DNA of 64,000 nt from Lysinibacillus composti (GCF_016908465.1 NZ_JAFBDY010000002.1:1-64000); one strand, 5' to 3'; counted from the first letter of the stretch, positions 16,097 to 25,030 are shown. The notes: generated from the sequence alone by a model not told the origin. A program made the numbers and translations.

Positions 16097-16258
16097 ATGG
16101 GCAAGCATGTAGCAGATTTGAAAGATGGGGTTTATGTCGTTAAGAATGGAGAAATGAAAGCAGTACAAGCACCTGCAACTGGTTTCGGCAAAACAATAAT
16201 CAGCTGGGAGGCAAATAAGCCAACTCGAGCTATACATGAATATAGCGAAAAGTTATAA
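16097..16258 (+). CDS. XtrA/YqaO-like small phage protein
   Basis: 53 residues, ATG at 16097 with AGGAGAG upstream. The layout (short beta strands, VVKNGEMKAVQAPATGFGKT) resembles XtrA/YqaO of PBSX and skin, which sit just before the late regulator and terminase, as here. Function unknown even in B. subtilis. Confidence 0.6.
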   Translation: MGKHVADLKDGVYVVKNGEMKAVQAPATGFGKTIISWEANKPTRAIHEYSEKL

Positions 16259-16274
16259 GTCTATCGGAACAACC

Positions 16275-16331
16275 GAGGACATTAAGTTTGAGAGAATGGG
16301 CACTCTCACGCTTGATGTCCTCTTTATTTTG
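16275..16331 (+). terminator. Terminator after xtrA-like gene
   Basis: GAGGACAT...ATGTCCTC outer stem with an inner TTGAGAG/CTCTCA stem and a TTTATTTT tail. It probably ends the early transcript. Confidence 0.75.
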
Positions 16332-16349
16332 CGCAAAGGGGCGATGGTT

Positions 16350-16535
16350 ATGACAAGAACACTTCAAGAGCAATTGGTAGAGAAAGGCCTTTCGAAAAAG
16401 CCTTTAAAGAAAAGAAAGCAAAAGAGACGTTCAAGAAATAATGATTCGAAAATGAGCAGAAAAGATATAGAAGAATTAATGGGAATTCGTAGACCTACTT
16501 ACAAGCGCAACAAAGGGGCAATACGTCAGAAGTAA
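16350..16535 (+). CDS. Basic small phage protein
   Basis: 61 residues, about one third K/R in the middle (KPLKKRKQKRRSRNN) and a C-terminal helix (SRKDIEELMGI). The start at 16350 follows AAAGGGGCG; the longer reading from 16236 overlaps the previous gene and terminator. Nucleic-acid contact is likely from charge; no family recognised. Confidence 0.55.
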   Translation: MTRTLQEQLVEKGLSKKPLKKRKQKRRSRNNDSKMSRKDIEELMGIRRPTYKRNKGAIRQK

Positions 16536-16566
16536 CTTAGCATTCAATTAGTCGGAGGGCGAAAAG

Positions 16567-17019
16567 ATGAAAAAAATTATACCGAGAATCGATGAAAAAA
16601 GAACGAAACTATCTTTGGAAAAAGCGTTAGAAAAATATCGCAAGTACTTAGTAACTCTACCTGTCGATTCTATGCCGACAATCACACCAACATACTCAAT
16701 AATTCCACCAAGTAATACGTATTCATTTAAGAGTCAAACAGAAAACATTGCAATCGAACGAGTTGAGTTTGAAACCGAACGCTTACACTACATGAATAAG
16801 ATCTTCAAGGCATTAGAAACTTTAAAAACTGAAGAGAAAAAAATAATAGTTGAGCGTTTCTTAAAAGAAGAAGTAAGTTATGACATTGAAATCTGGACTG
16901 AATTAAACATTGCAAAAAACAAATATTACAAATTAAAATGGGAAGCTATGTTGAGAATGGCCTTCGCACTGAAAGTTGAAGTTTATTTCAATGATAACGA
17001 AAGTGGTGTTGCCGTGTGA
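16567..17019 (+). CDS. ArpU family late transcription regulator
   Basis: 150 residues. The C-terminal half (FKALETLKTEEKKIIVERFL, then a sigma-4-like helix-turn-helix) and its place just before the late genes match ArpU/RinA-type phage regulators, which activate packaging and lysis genes. GGAGGGCG precedes the ATG. Possible target: the 11-bp repeat array at 17792. Confidence 0.8.
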   Translation: MKKIIPRIDEKRTKLSLEKALEKYRKYLVTLPVDSMPTITPTYSIIPPSNTYSFKSQTENIAIERVEFETERLHYMNKIFKALETLKTEEKKIIVERFLKEEVSYDIEIWTELNIAKNKYYKLKWEAMLRMAFALKVEVYFNDNESGVAV

Positions 17020-17558
17020 CCAGAGTACAACCAATTCGCGACAAAGATTTATTACAGGACATGAAACAGTACTATAAAGAAACGAATGAACGTAATTACA
17101 TTCTATTTTTAATCGGCATTCATACTGGACTGAGAATTTCGGATATTCTGAAGTTGAGGGTACGCGATGTACAAGGGTGGAACATCATTCTTAAAGAAAA
17201 GAAGACTAAAAAATATCAAGAAGTGAAAATGCCAAGCGAACTAAAAAAAGCAATAAGACAATATGTCGAGGATAAACCAAAAGACGAGTTCTTAATTAAA
17301 AGTCGTAAAGGCATTAACAAACCCATTACTAGAAAAAGAGCTTACGAGATTTTACGCGAAGCAGCTGAATATTTCGAATTAGAACGCGTCGGTACTCACA
17401 CATTAAGAAAGACATACGGTTATCATCATTATAAAAAATTCAAAGATATTGCAACACTTCAAAAAGCATTAAATCATTCAGATCCTGCAGTGACATTGAT
17501 ATATATTGGCATAGTTCAGGACGAATTAAACGCCTTACAATCTAAAATCGATTGGTAA
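17016..17558 (+). CDS. Second, short tyrosine recombinase
   Basis: 180 residues, only a catalytic domain. Residues seen: R (TGLRISD, about 41), K (KKTKKYQ), H-x2-R (HTLRKT, about 128-131), H (LNHSD) and Tyr (LIYIGI, about 167). GTG start overlaps the ArpU stop (GTGA). Such truncated recombinases sit between ArpU and terminase in several Bacillus and Listeria phages. Role unknown; not the main integrase, which is at 5863. Confidence 0.85.
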   Translation: MTRVQPIRDKDLLQDMKQYYKETNERNYILFLIGIHTGLRISDILKLRVRDVQGWNIILKEKKTKKYQEVKMPSELKKAIRQYVEDKPKDEFLIKSRKGINKPITRKRAYEILREAAEYFELERVGTHTLRKTYGYHHYKKFKDIATLQKALNHSDPAVTLIYIGIVQDELNALQSKIDW

Positions 17559-17588
17559 ACCTTCTAGAGATAGAGGGTTTTTTATTTT
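17557..17588 (+). terminator. Terminator after recombinase
   Basis: AAACCTTCT/AGAGGGTTT stem with a G-T pair and T6 tail. Confidence 0.7.
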
Positions 17589-17791
17589 AATAACTATTTG
17601 ACTACTCAATTACAATGTGCCATTTTTCTGTAAATTAACATTCACTATTAAAGGTGTCTAGAAGCCTATATTTTAAGCGGATTAGAGAGCATGGATGAAA
17701 GTGACATAATATCCGAATAGACACATTCAGAGGGCTAAAATAAGCATCAAAAGTTAGTAAAACATTAATCAAAACAACGATGAACTATTTA

Positions 17792-17831
17792 GGGAGGAAA
17801 ACGGGAGGATATTGGGAGGATTTCAGGAGGA
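17792..17831 (+). repeat. 11-bp-period GGGAGGA array
   Basis: GGGAGGA starts at 17792, 17803 and 17814, and AGGAGGA at 17825, exactly 11 bases apart. It lies in the ~590-base gap (17589-18174) between early and late regions, which otherwise holds a terminator and no supported rightward gene. Candidate late-activator binding array. Confidence 0.7.
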
Positions 17832-17893
17832 TGAAGGGACACATTTTCAAAATCAAGGTGTTATATTGGTATTAGCCATAGAAAGATTTGGAA

Positions 17894-17930
17894 TGCCGCA
17901 TCCGGTTAGGGGTGTGGCTTTTTATTATGC
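17894..17930 (+). terminator. Terminator in early/late gap
   Basis: GCCGCATCC/GGGTGTGGC stem with two G-T pairs and a T5 tail, downstream of the 11-bp array. It ends a short rightward transcript or insulates the late promoter. Confidence 0.75.
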
Positions 17931-18023
17931 ATTGAAAAACTTTATGTATGTATTATTTTGTATTTCGTCTGTGACAACGTTTATTAGACGTTGCCTTACT
18001 CCTTTCATCTATTTATTTTTTTA

Positions 18024-18095
18024 CTAAAGAACCTGTAAAAGTATTGCTATTAACAACAATGTGTTGAATGAAACTTTTAATTTCACTTCCAACAT
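18024..18095 (-). CDS. Antisense 23-residue hydrophobic peptide
   Basis: Minus-strand ATG at 18095 follows AAAGGAGGTGAT, a full match to the anti-Shine-Dalgarno sequence. The 23 codons begin MLEVKLKVSFNTLLLIAILL and end at TAG (18024). The C-terminal 14 residues could insert in a membrane. The ribosome site can pair with CCCCCT just upstream. Pattern recalls BsrG/holin-like type I toxins, but the peptide is very short and no antitoxin RNA was confirmed. Confidence 0.4.
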   Translation of the reverse strand: MLEVKLKVSFNTLLLIAILLQVL

Positions 18096-18174
18096 GATTA
18101 TCACCTCCTTTATAGGGGGCTATTTGTATTTTATTAAAAGAAAAAATTTGCATCTAGGCTTTGGAGGGACAAAC

Positions 18175-18444
18175 ATGTTAACAAAACAAGATTTAATCAA
18201 TATTTTTTCAGTAGCAAGAGAAGAACAATTACCATTCGTAGTTGTTGGAATTGAAGCAGAAGGAATTAAAGAAGCTATCGTTGTTCCATCTGAATCATTC
18301 GATGCAAAAGAACAATTCTATCTCAACACTTACAGTGATGATCTAGTTCACGTGATGAATAGTAAAGTGCGTATCTTCAATGTGATTGCAACTGGTGCAG
18401 AAGGAATTCCATATATCTTTAGCGATTTCGTTATGGAGGGATAA
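18175..18444 (+). CDS. Hypothetical phage protein
   Basis: 89 residues, alpha/beta, from ATG 18175 with GGAGGG upstream (the longer frame from 18061 runs over the antisense peptide region). First gene of the late operon; a similar small protein is common ahead of HNH genes. Function unknown. Confidence 0.6.
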   Translation: MLTKQDLINIFSVAREEQLPFVVVGIEAEGIKEAIVVPSESFDAKEQFYLNTYSDDLVHVMNSKVRIFNVIATGAEGIPYIFSDFVMEG

Positions 18445-18446
18445 CA

Positions 18447-18722
18447 GTGAAAAATAAATGTTTTGCAGATGGCTGCACAAATGAAACTACAACAGAGTTC
18501 TGTCGAGAATGTTTAGCGAATGGTGGCATGAAACCACTAAAACAAAAATCAAAGTGGCAATCACTTAATGGTAAAAGGTTGAAGGTGTACGTTACAGATA
18601 ACAATACAGTTATTGGAATAGATGAAGAAACGGATGCTGCTTATGTTCTACATCAAGAAACACCAATGTTGTTACGTACAATAGATATTCCAGAACGACC
18701 AACAAAACGAGGTTGGTTCTAA
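18447..18722 (+). CDS. Small Cys-rich phage protein
   Basis: 91 residues. N-terminal cysteines (C5, C10, C19, C22 in MKNKCFADGCTNE and FCRECL) form a likely zinc knuckle. GTG start with GGAGGG upstream. Stop overlaps the HNH start. Not assigned to a family. Confidence 0.6.
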   Translation: MKNKCFADGCTNETTTEFCRECLANGGMKPLKQKSKWQSLNGKRLKVYVTDNNTVIGIDEETDAAYVLHQETPMLLRTIDIPERPTKRGWF

Positions 18723-19021
18723 TGCTCGAACATACAGCCGAGGCCAAGAAGTTCTATAAGTCTAGAGCTTGGCAAAAGTGTAGAGCTACTTACATTCAAT
18801 CAGTGTTCGGGTTATGCGAACGATGTAGTGAACCAGGAAAGATCGTTCACCACAAGAAGTACATTAATGCACAGAACGTTAACGATCCATACATCACATT
18901 AAACCATGACAACCTTGAGTTACTATGCCAAGACTGTCATAACAAAGAACACTTTGAGAAGTATTCACCATTAAGAGAAGGCTTTAAGTTCGACGATAAA
19001 GGAAACTTAGTTGAGGTATAG
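18722..19021 (+). CDS. HNH endonuclease
   Basis: 99 residues. CxxC pairs (CERC, CQDC) bind structural zinc; HHKKY, a central Asn (LNHDNLELLC) and CHNKEH make the HNH site. In cos phages an HNH next to the terminase is needed for DNA packaging cleavage. TAATG overlap with the previous gene. Confidence 0.9.
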   Translation: MLEHTAEAKKFYKSRAWQKCRATYIQSVFGLCERCSEPGKIVHHKKYINAQNVNDPYITLNHDNLELLCQDCHNKEHFEKYSPLREGFKFDDKGNLVEV

Positions 19022-19134
19022 CCCCCCTATCAAAAACGTTGAGGGGCCACATATGTAGACCGTATGCCAACCTCAAATTTCCTCCGTCCGAATTTTGGCC
19101 ATACCCCCACCCTGGAAAAAAGGAGGTTTTTGAT
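19022..19134. other. Candidate cos region
   Basis: The 113 bases between HNH and TerS contain CCCCCC, GAGGGGCC, GGCC and ACCCCCACCC runs in otherwise A/T-rich DNA and no gene. HNH-cos-TerS-TerL is the usual order in HK97-type cos phages. Ends cannot be placed from sequence. Confidence 0.45.
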
Positions 19135-19503
19135 TTGGAATCGGGAGTTTTTGCGAAGGATAAAGAAATTAAGAAAGAAATAACAAAACTTAAAAAAATC
19201 TTTGGGGATTTAGAAGGACGTAATAAAGAAGTCTCCTTGAAACTAATTGACGAAGCAGCCTTCCTTGTGGTGGAAATGAGAGGGCTAAAACAGCATGTAA
19301 AAGAATTCGGTTCAGTAGATGAAATGGAACAAGGCGAGTACACAATATTAAGAACTAGCCCATATTATAAAAACTATTTAGATGCTGCCAAAACATACAC
19401 AACGATTTTTAAACAGCTATTAGATCTCTACCCTAAAGGTGAAGGTCCGAAAGTAAACGAAGTCGACGAGCTACAATCATTCCTGAAGAAGCATAGTAAA
19501 TGA
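19135..19503 (+). CDS. terS: Terminase small subunit, P27 family
   Basis: 122 residues from TTG 19135, preceded by AAAGGAGG; the longer frame would translate the cos-like DNA. All-helical protein that recognises cos and feeds DNA to TerL. Its stop overlaps the TerL ATG. Confidence 0.8.
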   Translation: MESGVFAKDKEIKKEITKLKKIFGDLEGRNKEVSLKLIDEAAFLVVEMRGLKQHVKEFGSVDEMEQGEYTILRTSPYYKNYLDAAKTYTTIFKQLLDLYPKGEGPKVNEVDELQSFLKKHSK

Positions 19504-21155
19504 ACAACTACATACTTGAGTATTACGAAAAGATTCAAAGTGGAGAAATAGTAGCTTGTCGTCGAATAAAGCAGCAGTATGGAAAATTAGTTGATCAAAT
19601 AAATAACCCAGTTGAGCCTTACGAATTTGATATTGAACTTGCTACTAAGCCTATAGAATTTATCGAGACATTCTGTAGGCAAGCGCAAGGAAAGAACATG
19701 GGCAAACCTTTAAAACTAGATTTATTCCAAAAGGCTAAACTACAAGCCATTTACGGATTTGTAGAAAAAGAAAGTCGAATGCGACAATACAGAGAAGTAA
19801 TTGATATACGAGGACGTAAAAACGGTAAAACGACTGAGAACTCTGCTATTTCTATTTTCATGCAAGTCGGCGATGGAGAAGGTTCTGCAGAATGCTATTT
19901 TATTGCAACTAAATTAGACCAAGCAAAAAAGGGGTTTAACGAAGCTTATAAAATGGTTTCTCAAAGCCCACTACTTTCTAAATACATCAAGAAACGTAAA
20001 ACCGATTTGTATTTTTCACCTACTTATTCATCAATTCAACCTTTAGCTTCCGATTCAAATAGTTTGGATGGTTTGAACAGCCATTTCGTAACGGTAGATG
20101 AGTTGGCTGCCATTAAGGACCGTAATATTTATGACGTTATGAAACAATCAACTTCATCCCGGGACCAAGCACTGGTTAGTAGCATCTCAACAAACGGTTT
20201 TATTCGGGATTCCATCTATGACTCTCAATATGCTTATGCTTGCGATGTACTAGATGGCAAGATTCAGGACAATCGATTCCTAGCATTTATTTACGAACTA
20301 GATCATCGTGACGAGTGGTTAGATGAATCATGTTGGATTAAAGCCAATCCAGGACTAGGAACAATCAAAAAGTTTGATGAATTACGTTCATTCGTTGAAA
20401 AAGCGAAAGTGGATGCTTCATTCAGACCCACTGTAATGGTAAAAGACTTTAACATGGTTGAAAATAGTTCAACAGCATGGTTATCTATGGAGAAATTAGA
20501 GAACAAAGAAACATTTGACATTGGAAATATGGAGTTTGGTTATGGCATAGGTGGTTTTGATATGTCAGAAACAACAGACTTAACTGCTGCAGGTGTTTTA
20601 TGTCGTAGAAGAGACGATGAAAACATTTATTTCGCATCAATGTTCTGGTTGCCTTCGAGAACAATTGAACAAAGAGCTAATAATGACAAAATTCCTTATG
20701 ATCTATTCGAACGCCAGGGTCTATTACGAGCTAGTGGTGAATTTAAAGTTGATATGCGAGATGTTCTAAAGTGGTTTGTTGAGTTGAGGGAAGACTACGA
20801 CATTTATATACCATGGATTGGGTATGACCCTTGGCACGTTGATGATTCCTTATTAGAAGAATTCCAAGGTCAATTCGGTAAAGACTCTATGATTAAAGTA
20901 AGGCAAGGGGCAGTTACGTTAAGTACACCTATGAAAAACTTAGAAGCCGACTTGGATGCTAAATTAATTAATTACAACAACAACAATTTATTGAAAATGT
21001 GTCTAGCAAACACTGAAATTAAAGTCGATACAAACGGTAATATAGCACCTGTAAAAGGTCGGGATATGAGGAAACGTATTGACGGTACGATTGCATTACT
21101 GAATGCATATACAATCTATTTAGATAAAAAGAACGAATATTTAAACATGATTTAA
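19500..21155 (+). CDS. terL: Terminase large subunit
   Basis: 551 residues. ATPase domain with Walker A GRKNGKTT (105-112) and Walker B/acidic motif TVDELAAI (about 197-204); nuclease domain starting at GFDMSETTDLT (about 349) with further Asp residues. It cuts concatemers and pumps DNA through the portal. HK97/YmfN-type. Confidence 0.95.
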   Translation: MNNYILEYYEKIQSGEIVACRRIKQQYGKLVDQINNPVEPYEFDIELATKPIEFIETFCRQAQGKNMGKPLKLDLFQKAKLQAIYGFVEKESRMRQYREVIDIRGRKNGKTTENSAISIFMQVGDGEGSAECYFIATKLDQAKKGFNEAYKMVSQSPLLSKYIKKRKTDLYFSPTYSSIQPLASDSNSLDGLNSHFVTVDELAAIKDRNIYDVMKQSTSSRDQALVSSISTNGFIRDSIYDSQYAYACDVLDGKIQDNRFLAFIYELDHRDEWLDESCWIKANPGLGTIKKFDELRSFVEKAKVDASFRPTVMVKDFNMVENSSTAWLSMEKLENKETFDIGNMEFGYGIGGFDMSETTDLTAAGVLCRRRDDENIYFASMFWLPSRTIEQRANNDKIPYDLFERQGLLRASGEFKVDMRDVLKWFVELREDYDIYIPWIGYDPWHVDDSLLEEFQGQFGKDSMIKVRQGAVTLSTPMKNLEADLDAKLINYNNNNLLKMCLANTEIKVDTNGNIAPVKGRDMRKRIDGTIALLNAYTIYLDKKNEYLNMI

Positions 21156-21170
21156 GGAGGTGAGAACAAG

Positions 21171-22388
21171 ATGGGGTTATTCGAAAAAATGTTTGGCAAA
21201 AAGACTTCGCCTAGTACAACACACTTTGAACTCATTAACGATTCAGGAGGCGGTTTCTATAGTTGGGAAGGAAAATTATATAAATCCGATGTTATTCGTG
21301 CAGCTATTCGTCCTAAAGCTACCGCCATAGGGAAATTGGTTGCAAAACATGTTCGAGATAACGCTGAAGAGTTTAAAATCAACCCAAATGTCCAAATTAA
21401 ATTTTTACTAGAAGAACCGAACCTTTTAATGAGTGGACAGGTCATGCAAGAAAAGTTAGCAGTTCAACTTGAATTGAATAACAATGCATTCGCTTATATA
21501 AAGCGTGATGATTTTGGGTTTGCAAATGAAATATACCCTTTACCTGCTTCATCAGTCGAAGTTGTAGAGGGGGCTTTTGGGGATGTGTTTCTAAAATTCA
21601 ATTTTAACAACGGAAAGTCAATGACTATTCCATACGTTGATGTTATACACCTTAGAAAAGATTTTAATAATCACGATTTCTTCGGTGAACACCCCGGAGA
21701 AGCATTAATGAATCTAATGGAAGTTGTGAATACAACTGACCAAGGTATTGTTAAAGCAATCAAAAATAGCGCAATAATCAAATGGATACTTAAATTCACT
21801 TCTGTGTTGAAACCAACGGACATGAGAAAAGCCGTGGATGAATTCACAGAAAATTATTTATCAATAAACAGTACTGTTGGTGGCGCTGCAGCTGCTGATG
21901 GTCGTTATGATTTACAACAAGTGAAGAATGAAGCTTTCGTACCTGACGATAAGCAATTAACGAATACCATTCAACGTGTGTATTCGTTTTTTAATACCAA
22001 CGAAAAGATTGTTCAATCCAGATACACGGAAGATGAATGGAATGCTTATTATGAAGCACAAATCGAACCTGTCGCTATGCAATTGGCGAACGAGTTTACT
22101 AGAAAACTATTTACTCGTCGCGAAAGAGGTTTTGGAAACAAAATCATCTTTGAAGCTGCAAGCCTTCAATATGCTTCCATGTCTACAAAAATGAATCTAG
22201 TACAGATGGTTGACCGTGGAGCGTTAACACCAAACGAATGGCGCTCTATTCTATCACTCGGACCAATTGAAAATGGAGATAAACCAATTCGTCGTTTAGA
22301 TACGGCCGAGGTAAACAAAGGCAAGGTAGTAGAAGGAGGTGAGAAAGATGACAACGAAAACGGAAACACGAAATCTGACAACGAATGA
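21171..22388 (+). CDS. HK97-family portal protein
   Basis: 405 residues, the dodecameric DNA channel of the head vertex. Family stem and wing regions are recognisable (YSWEGKLYKSDVIRAAIRPK near 25, NEFTRKLFTRRERGFGNKI near 305). AAGGAGGTGAG precedes the ATG. C-terminus overlaps the protease start by 41 bases. Confidence 0.93.
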   Translation: MGLFEKMFGKKTSPSTTHFELINDSGGGFYSWEGKLYKSDVIRAAIRPKATAIGKLVAKHVRDNAEEFKINPNVQIKFLLEEPNLLMSGQVMQEKLAVQLELNNNAFAYIKRDDFGFANEIYPLPASSVEVVEGAFGDVFLKFNFNNGKSMTIPYVDVIHLRKDFNNHDFFGEHPGEALMNLMEVVNTTDQGIVKAIKNSAIIKWILKFTSVLKPTDMRKAVDEFTENYLSINSTVGGAAAADGRYDLQQVKNEAFVPDDKQLTNTIQRVYSFFNTNEKIVQSRYTEDEWNAYYEAQIEPVAMQLANEFTRKLFTRRERGFGNKIIFEAASLQYASMSTKMNLVQMVDRGALTPNEWRSILSLGPIENGDKPIRRLDTAEVNKGKVVEGGEKDDNENGNTKSDNE

Positions 22389-22935
22389 TATTGAAATTCG
22401 AGAATCAGAGGACGGACAGCGAATGATAAGCGGTTATGCAGTTAAATGGGAAATGAAATCACATACAATGGGCTATTTTAAACGTTTTAAAGAGCAGTTT
22501 AAAAGAGGCGCATTCACAGAATCGCTAACGAATGACGATCAATTAGCATTATGGTCTCATGACACATCAAAGGTCTTAGGACGTACTAAAAACGGTACAT
22601 TACGTTTGTTTGAGGATGAAATTGGTTTGCGATTTGAACTGGATTTACCGAATAATACACTCGGTAATGATACTTACGAAACAATTAAGCGTGGTGATGT
22701 TGACGGGGTTTCATTCGGCTTTGCAATGCAAAAACAAGAATGGGATGAAAATGATGTTGATAACATTACACGTTCAATTTTAAAAGCGAAGTTGTTTGAA
22801 ATCTCACCAGTAGCATTTCCTGCTTATCCAGATTCACAAGTTTCTGCACGTTCTTACGATCCGTATAAAGAACATTTAGAAGAACGAGAACAAGAAGTAC
22901 TAAGAAAAAAATTAATATTAAAAACTTATTTATAA
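22348..22935 (+). CDS. HK97-family prohead protease
   Basis: 195 residues. Matures the capsid by removing the delta domain. The motif around the catalytic His (LWSHDTSKVLGRTKNGTL, about 67-84) and the Ser in DGVSFGF (about 121-127) are visible. The start at 22348 has GGAGGTGAG upstream. Confidence 0.92.
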   Translation: MTTKTETRNLTTNDIEIRESEDGQRMISGYAVKWEMKSHTMGYFKRFKEQFKRGAFTESLTNDDQLALWSHDTSKVLGRTKNGTLRLFEDEIGLRFELDLPNNTLGNDTYETIKRGDVDGVSFGFAMQKQEWDENDVDNITRSILKAKLFEISPVAFPAYPDSQVSARSYDPYKEHLEEREQEVLRKKLILKTYL

Positions 22936-22948
22936 AGGAGACAACAAT

Positions 22949-24112
22949 ATGAATCGTTTACAAGAAATTTTAAAACGCAAAGCAGAAATCCGTACATCAT
23001 TAGAAGGTAATGAAAAAGTAGATCTAGCAGCATTAGAAACTGAACTTCGTGAATTAGATGAAGAACAAAAAGAAATCGAAACTCGCCAACGTTTAATTAA
23101 AGAAGCTGGTGAGATTAATCAAGGCACAGCAATAGAAACACGTACTATCGAAACATTTTCGTCAAATCCAGAACAAAGAGATTCAGAAGTTGTAGAAGCT
23201 GAAAAACGTGGTAAAGACTTAATTGAAAATCGCTCTGTAACAGTTGCAAGTGGTGATTTGTTACTTGCTAACCACCAAGCATCTGACATTAAAGGTACTT
23301 TCAACGAAGTTTCAACTTTAGTTGATAGAGTTAAACACGTACCATTACAAGGTGGAGAAAGTTACGAACGAGCATACGAAAAAGGCACAGGTGAAGGTGG
23401 TTACACTGGTGAAGGTGCAGATTACACTGAATCAGATGTTCAATTCGGATATGCAACAATCAATAAAACAAAAATTACTGCTTATAGTGAAGAATCTGAA
23501 GAAGTTCAAAAGCTTCCTGCAGCTAATTACAGCCGTGTAATTGTTGGTGGTGTAAATAAATCACTTCGCAAGAAGATTACAAAAGAAATCCTCATTGGTG
23601 ACGGTGGAGCTGGACACTTAGTTGGTATTTTCTCTGCTCAAGCAACAGCAATTGATCCAACTACGGATTTAGAAATCTCTACAATCGATGCAGATACATT
23701 AGATGAGATTATTTTCTCTTATGGTGGAGATGAAGATGTTGAAGATACATCTGTACTAATCCTAAGCAAGAAAGATTTAAAAGCATTTGCTACACTTCGA
23801 GATGGACAAGATAAAAAAGTATACGATGTAAAAACAAATGGAAACACAGGTACTATCGATGGTGTACCATACATCATTAATAGTGCATGTAAAGCTGTAT
23901 CAGATACAGCAACTACTTCAGGTTCGTATGTATTGGCTTATGGTCCATTATCAAACTATGAATTAGCTACATTCTCACCAACTGACATTCAACGTTCTAC
24001 AGACTTCAAATTCAAACAAGGTATGATTGCCCACCGTGGTTCTGTATTCGTTGGTGGTAACGTTGCAGCACATAACGGTTTCTTACGTGTTAAAAAAGCT
24101 CCAACAGTTTAA
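22949..24112 (+). CDS. Major capsid protein, HK97 fold
   Basis: 387 residues: an N-terminal coiled-coil scaffold (delta domain, about 1-70, LAALETELRELDEEQKEIE) removed by the protease, then the HK97 shell domain. AAAGGAGAC precedes the ATG. It should be the most abundant virion protein. Confidence 0.94.
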   Translation: MNRLQEILKRKAEIRTSLEGNEKVDLAALETELRELDEEQKEIETRQRLIKEAGEINQGTAIETRTIETFSSNPEQRDSEVVEAEKRGKDLIENRSVTVASGDLLLANHQASDIKGTFNEVSTLVDRVKHVPLQGGESYERAYEKGTGEGGYTGEGADYTESDVQFGYATINKTKITAYSEESEEVQKLPAANYSRVIVGGVNKSLRKKITKEILIGDGGAGHLVGIFSAQATAIDPTTDLEISTIDADTLDEIIFSYGGDEDVEDTSVLILSKKDLKAFATLRDGQDKKVYDVKTNGNTGTIDGVPYIINSACKAVSDTATTSGSYVLAYGPLSNYELATFSPTDIQRSTDFKFKQGMIAHRGSVFVGGNVAAHNGFLRVKKAPTV

Positions 24113-24129
24113 TGGAAGGGTGATTAATA

Positions 24130-24420
24130 ATGAAGTATAAAGTATTAAAATCATTTATTGATAGTGTTACAGGAATTGGATTTAACATTGGAAACACGTT
24201 CGAGTCTACGGATTCTGAACGTGTTTCTTACTTAGCATCTAAAGGATATATTTATAAACCTGAGGAACAGAAACAAACAAAAGAAAATCAAGACGAAATT
24301 GTTTTAGATGAATTAAAAGCTAAAGCGAAAGAATTAAGTATTAAAGGGTACACAAAAATGTCAGAAGAGGAACTTACTGCTGCAATCGATGCTGCTGAAG
24401 CTGAGAAAGCGAGTGAGTAA
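24130..24420 (+). CDS. Head protein with Rho_N/HeH-like domain
   Basis: 96 residues. An N-terminal beta segment and a C-terminal helix-extended-helix (LKAKAKELSIKGYTKMSEEE), a common fold in small proteins just behind phage capsid genes. Exact role (decoration or DNA contact) unknown. Confidence 0.7.
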   Translation: MKYKVLKSFIDSVTGIGFNIGNTFESTDSERVSYLASKGYIYKPEEQKQTKENQDEIVLDELKAKAKELSIKGYTKMSEEELTAAIDAAEAEKASE

Positions 24421-24422
24421 CG

Positions 24423-24707
24423 ATGCTTGAAAAAGTAAAAGGTTCATTGCGAATTGATGGTCCAGAACACGATGATGAGTTAACAGGGTTAATCGAAACA
24501 GCCAAAGCCTTATTAAAAGAAGCTGGTGTGACACAAACGAAAGTAAATGATGATACAGATCCTTTAATTCGTAAAGCTGTGATTACGTATTGCAAAGCTG
24601 AGTTCGGTACCGATGAAAAAGCTGGAGAAAAATTCGCTTGGTCGTTTGAAGAAATGAAAAAACTTCTCTCATTACTGGCAACTTATACAACGGAGCCTGT
24701 CTTATGA
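24423..24707 (+). CDS. Head-tail connector (gp6-like)
   Basis: 94 residues, helical. LRIDGPEHDDELTGLIETAK is typical of the phage gp6-like connector ring that sits under the portal. Overlaps the next gene by 4 bases. Confidence 0.82.
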   Translation: MLEKVKGSLRIDGPEHDDELTGLIETAKALLKEAGVTQTKVNDDTDPLIRKAVITYCKAEFGTDEKAGEKFAWSFEEMKKLLSLLATYTTEPVL

Positions 24708-25030
24708 GTATAGATTATCGTCATCGCATTGATATTCTCGAAAACATAAAAACGACTAACGAATTAGAAGAAACAATCTACAAATTCGAAAAAACAAAAT
24801 CGATTTGGGCTGCTATCGTTCCACAAACGGGAGCTTTACAACGTCAACAAGCTGATACGATTCTAACCAATGTTACTCATAAAATCATCGTTCGTTATAA
24901 TGCTGGCAAGGACATTACGAAAGATATGCAAATTCAATTTCGTGATCATAAGTTCGAGATTAAGTACATTTTAAATCCATACTTCTCCAACGAAACGCTT
25001 GAAATCTTTGTCCAGGAGGTGCTGAGCTGA
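24704..25030 (+). CDS. Head-tail joining/closure protein
   Basis: 108 residues, beta-barrel family Phage_H_T_join (SPP1 gp16-like stopper). Opening YRHRIDILE and IVRYNAGKDITKDMQI match the family. One-base overlap with the following gene. Confidence 0.82.
   Translation: MSIDYRHRIDILENIKTTNELEETIYKFEKTKSIWAAIVPQTGALQRQQADTILTNVTHKIIVRYNAGKDITKDMQIQFRDHKFEIKYILNPYFSNETLEIFVQEVLS

Noticed and set aside
17812-18027. 71-codon ORF after the GGGAGGA array
   Set aside because: It starts at TTG within the repeat, runs through a terminator hairpin and has no sensible protein composition; the repeats only mimic a ribosome site.
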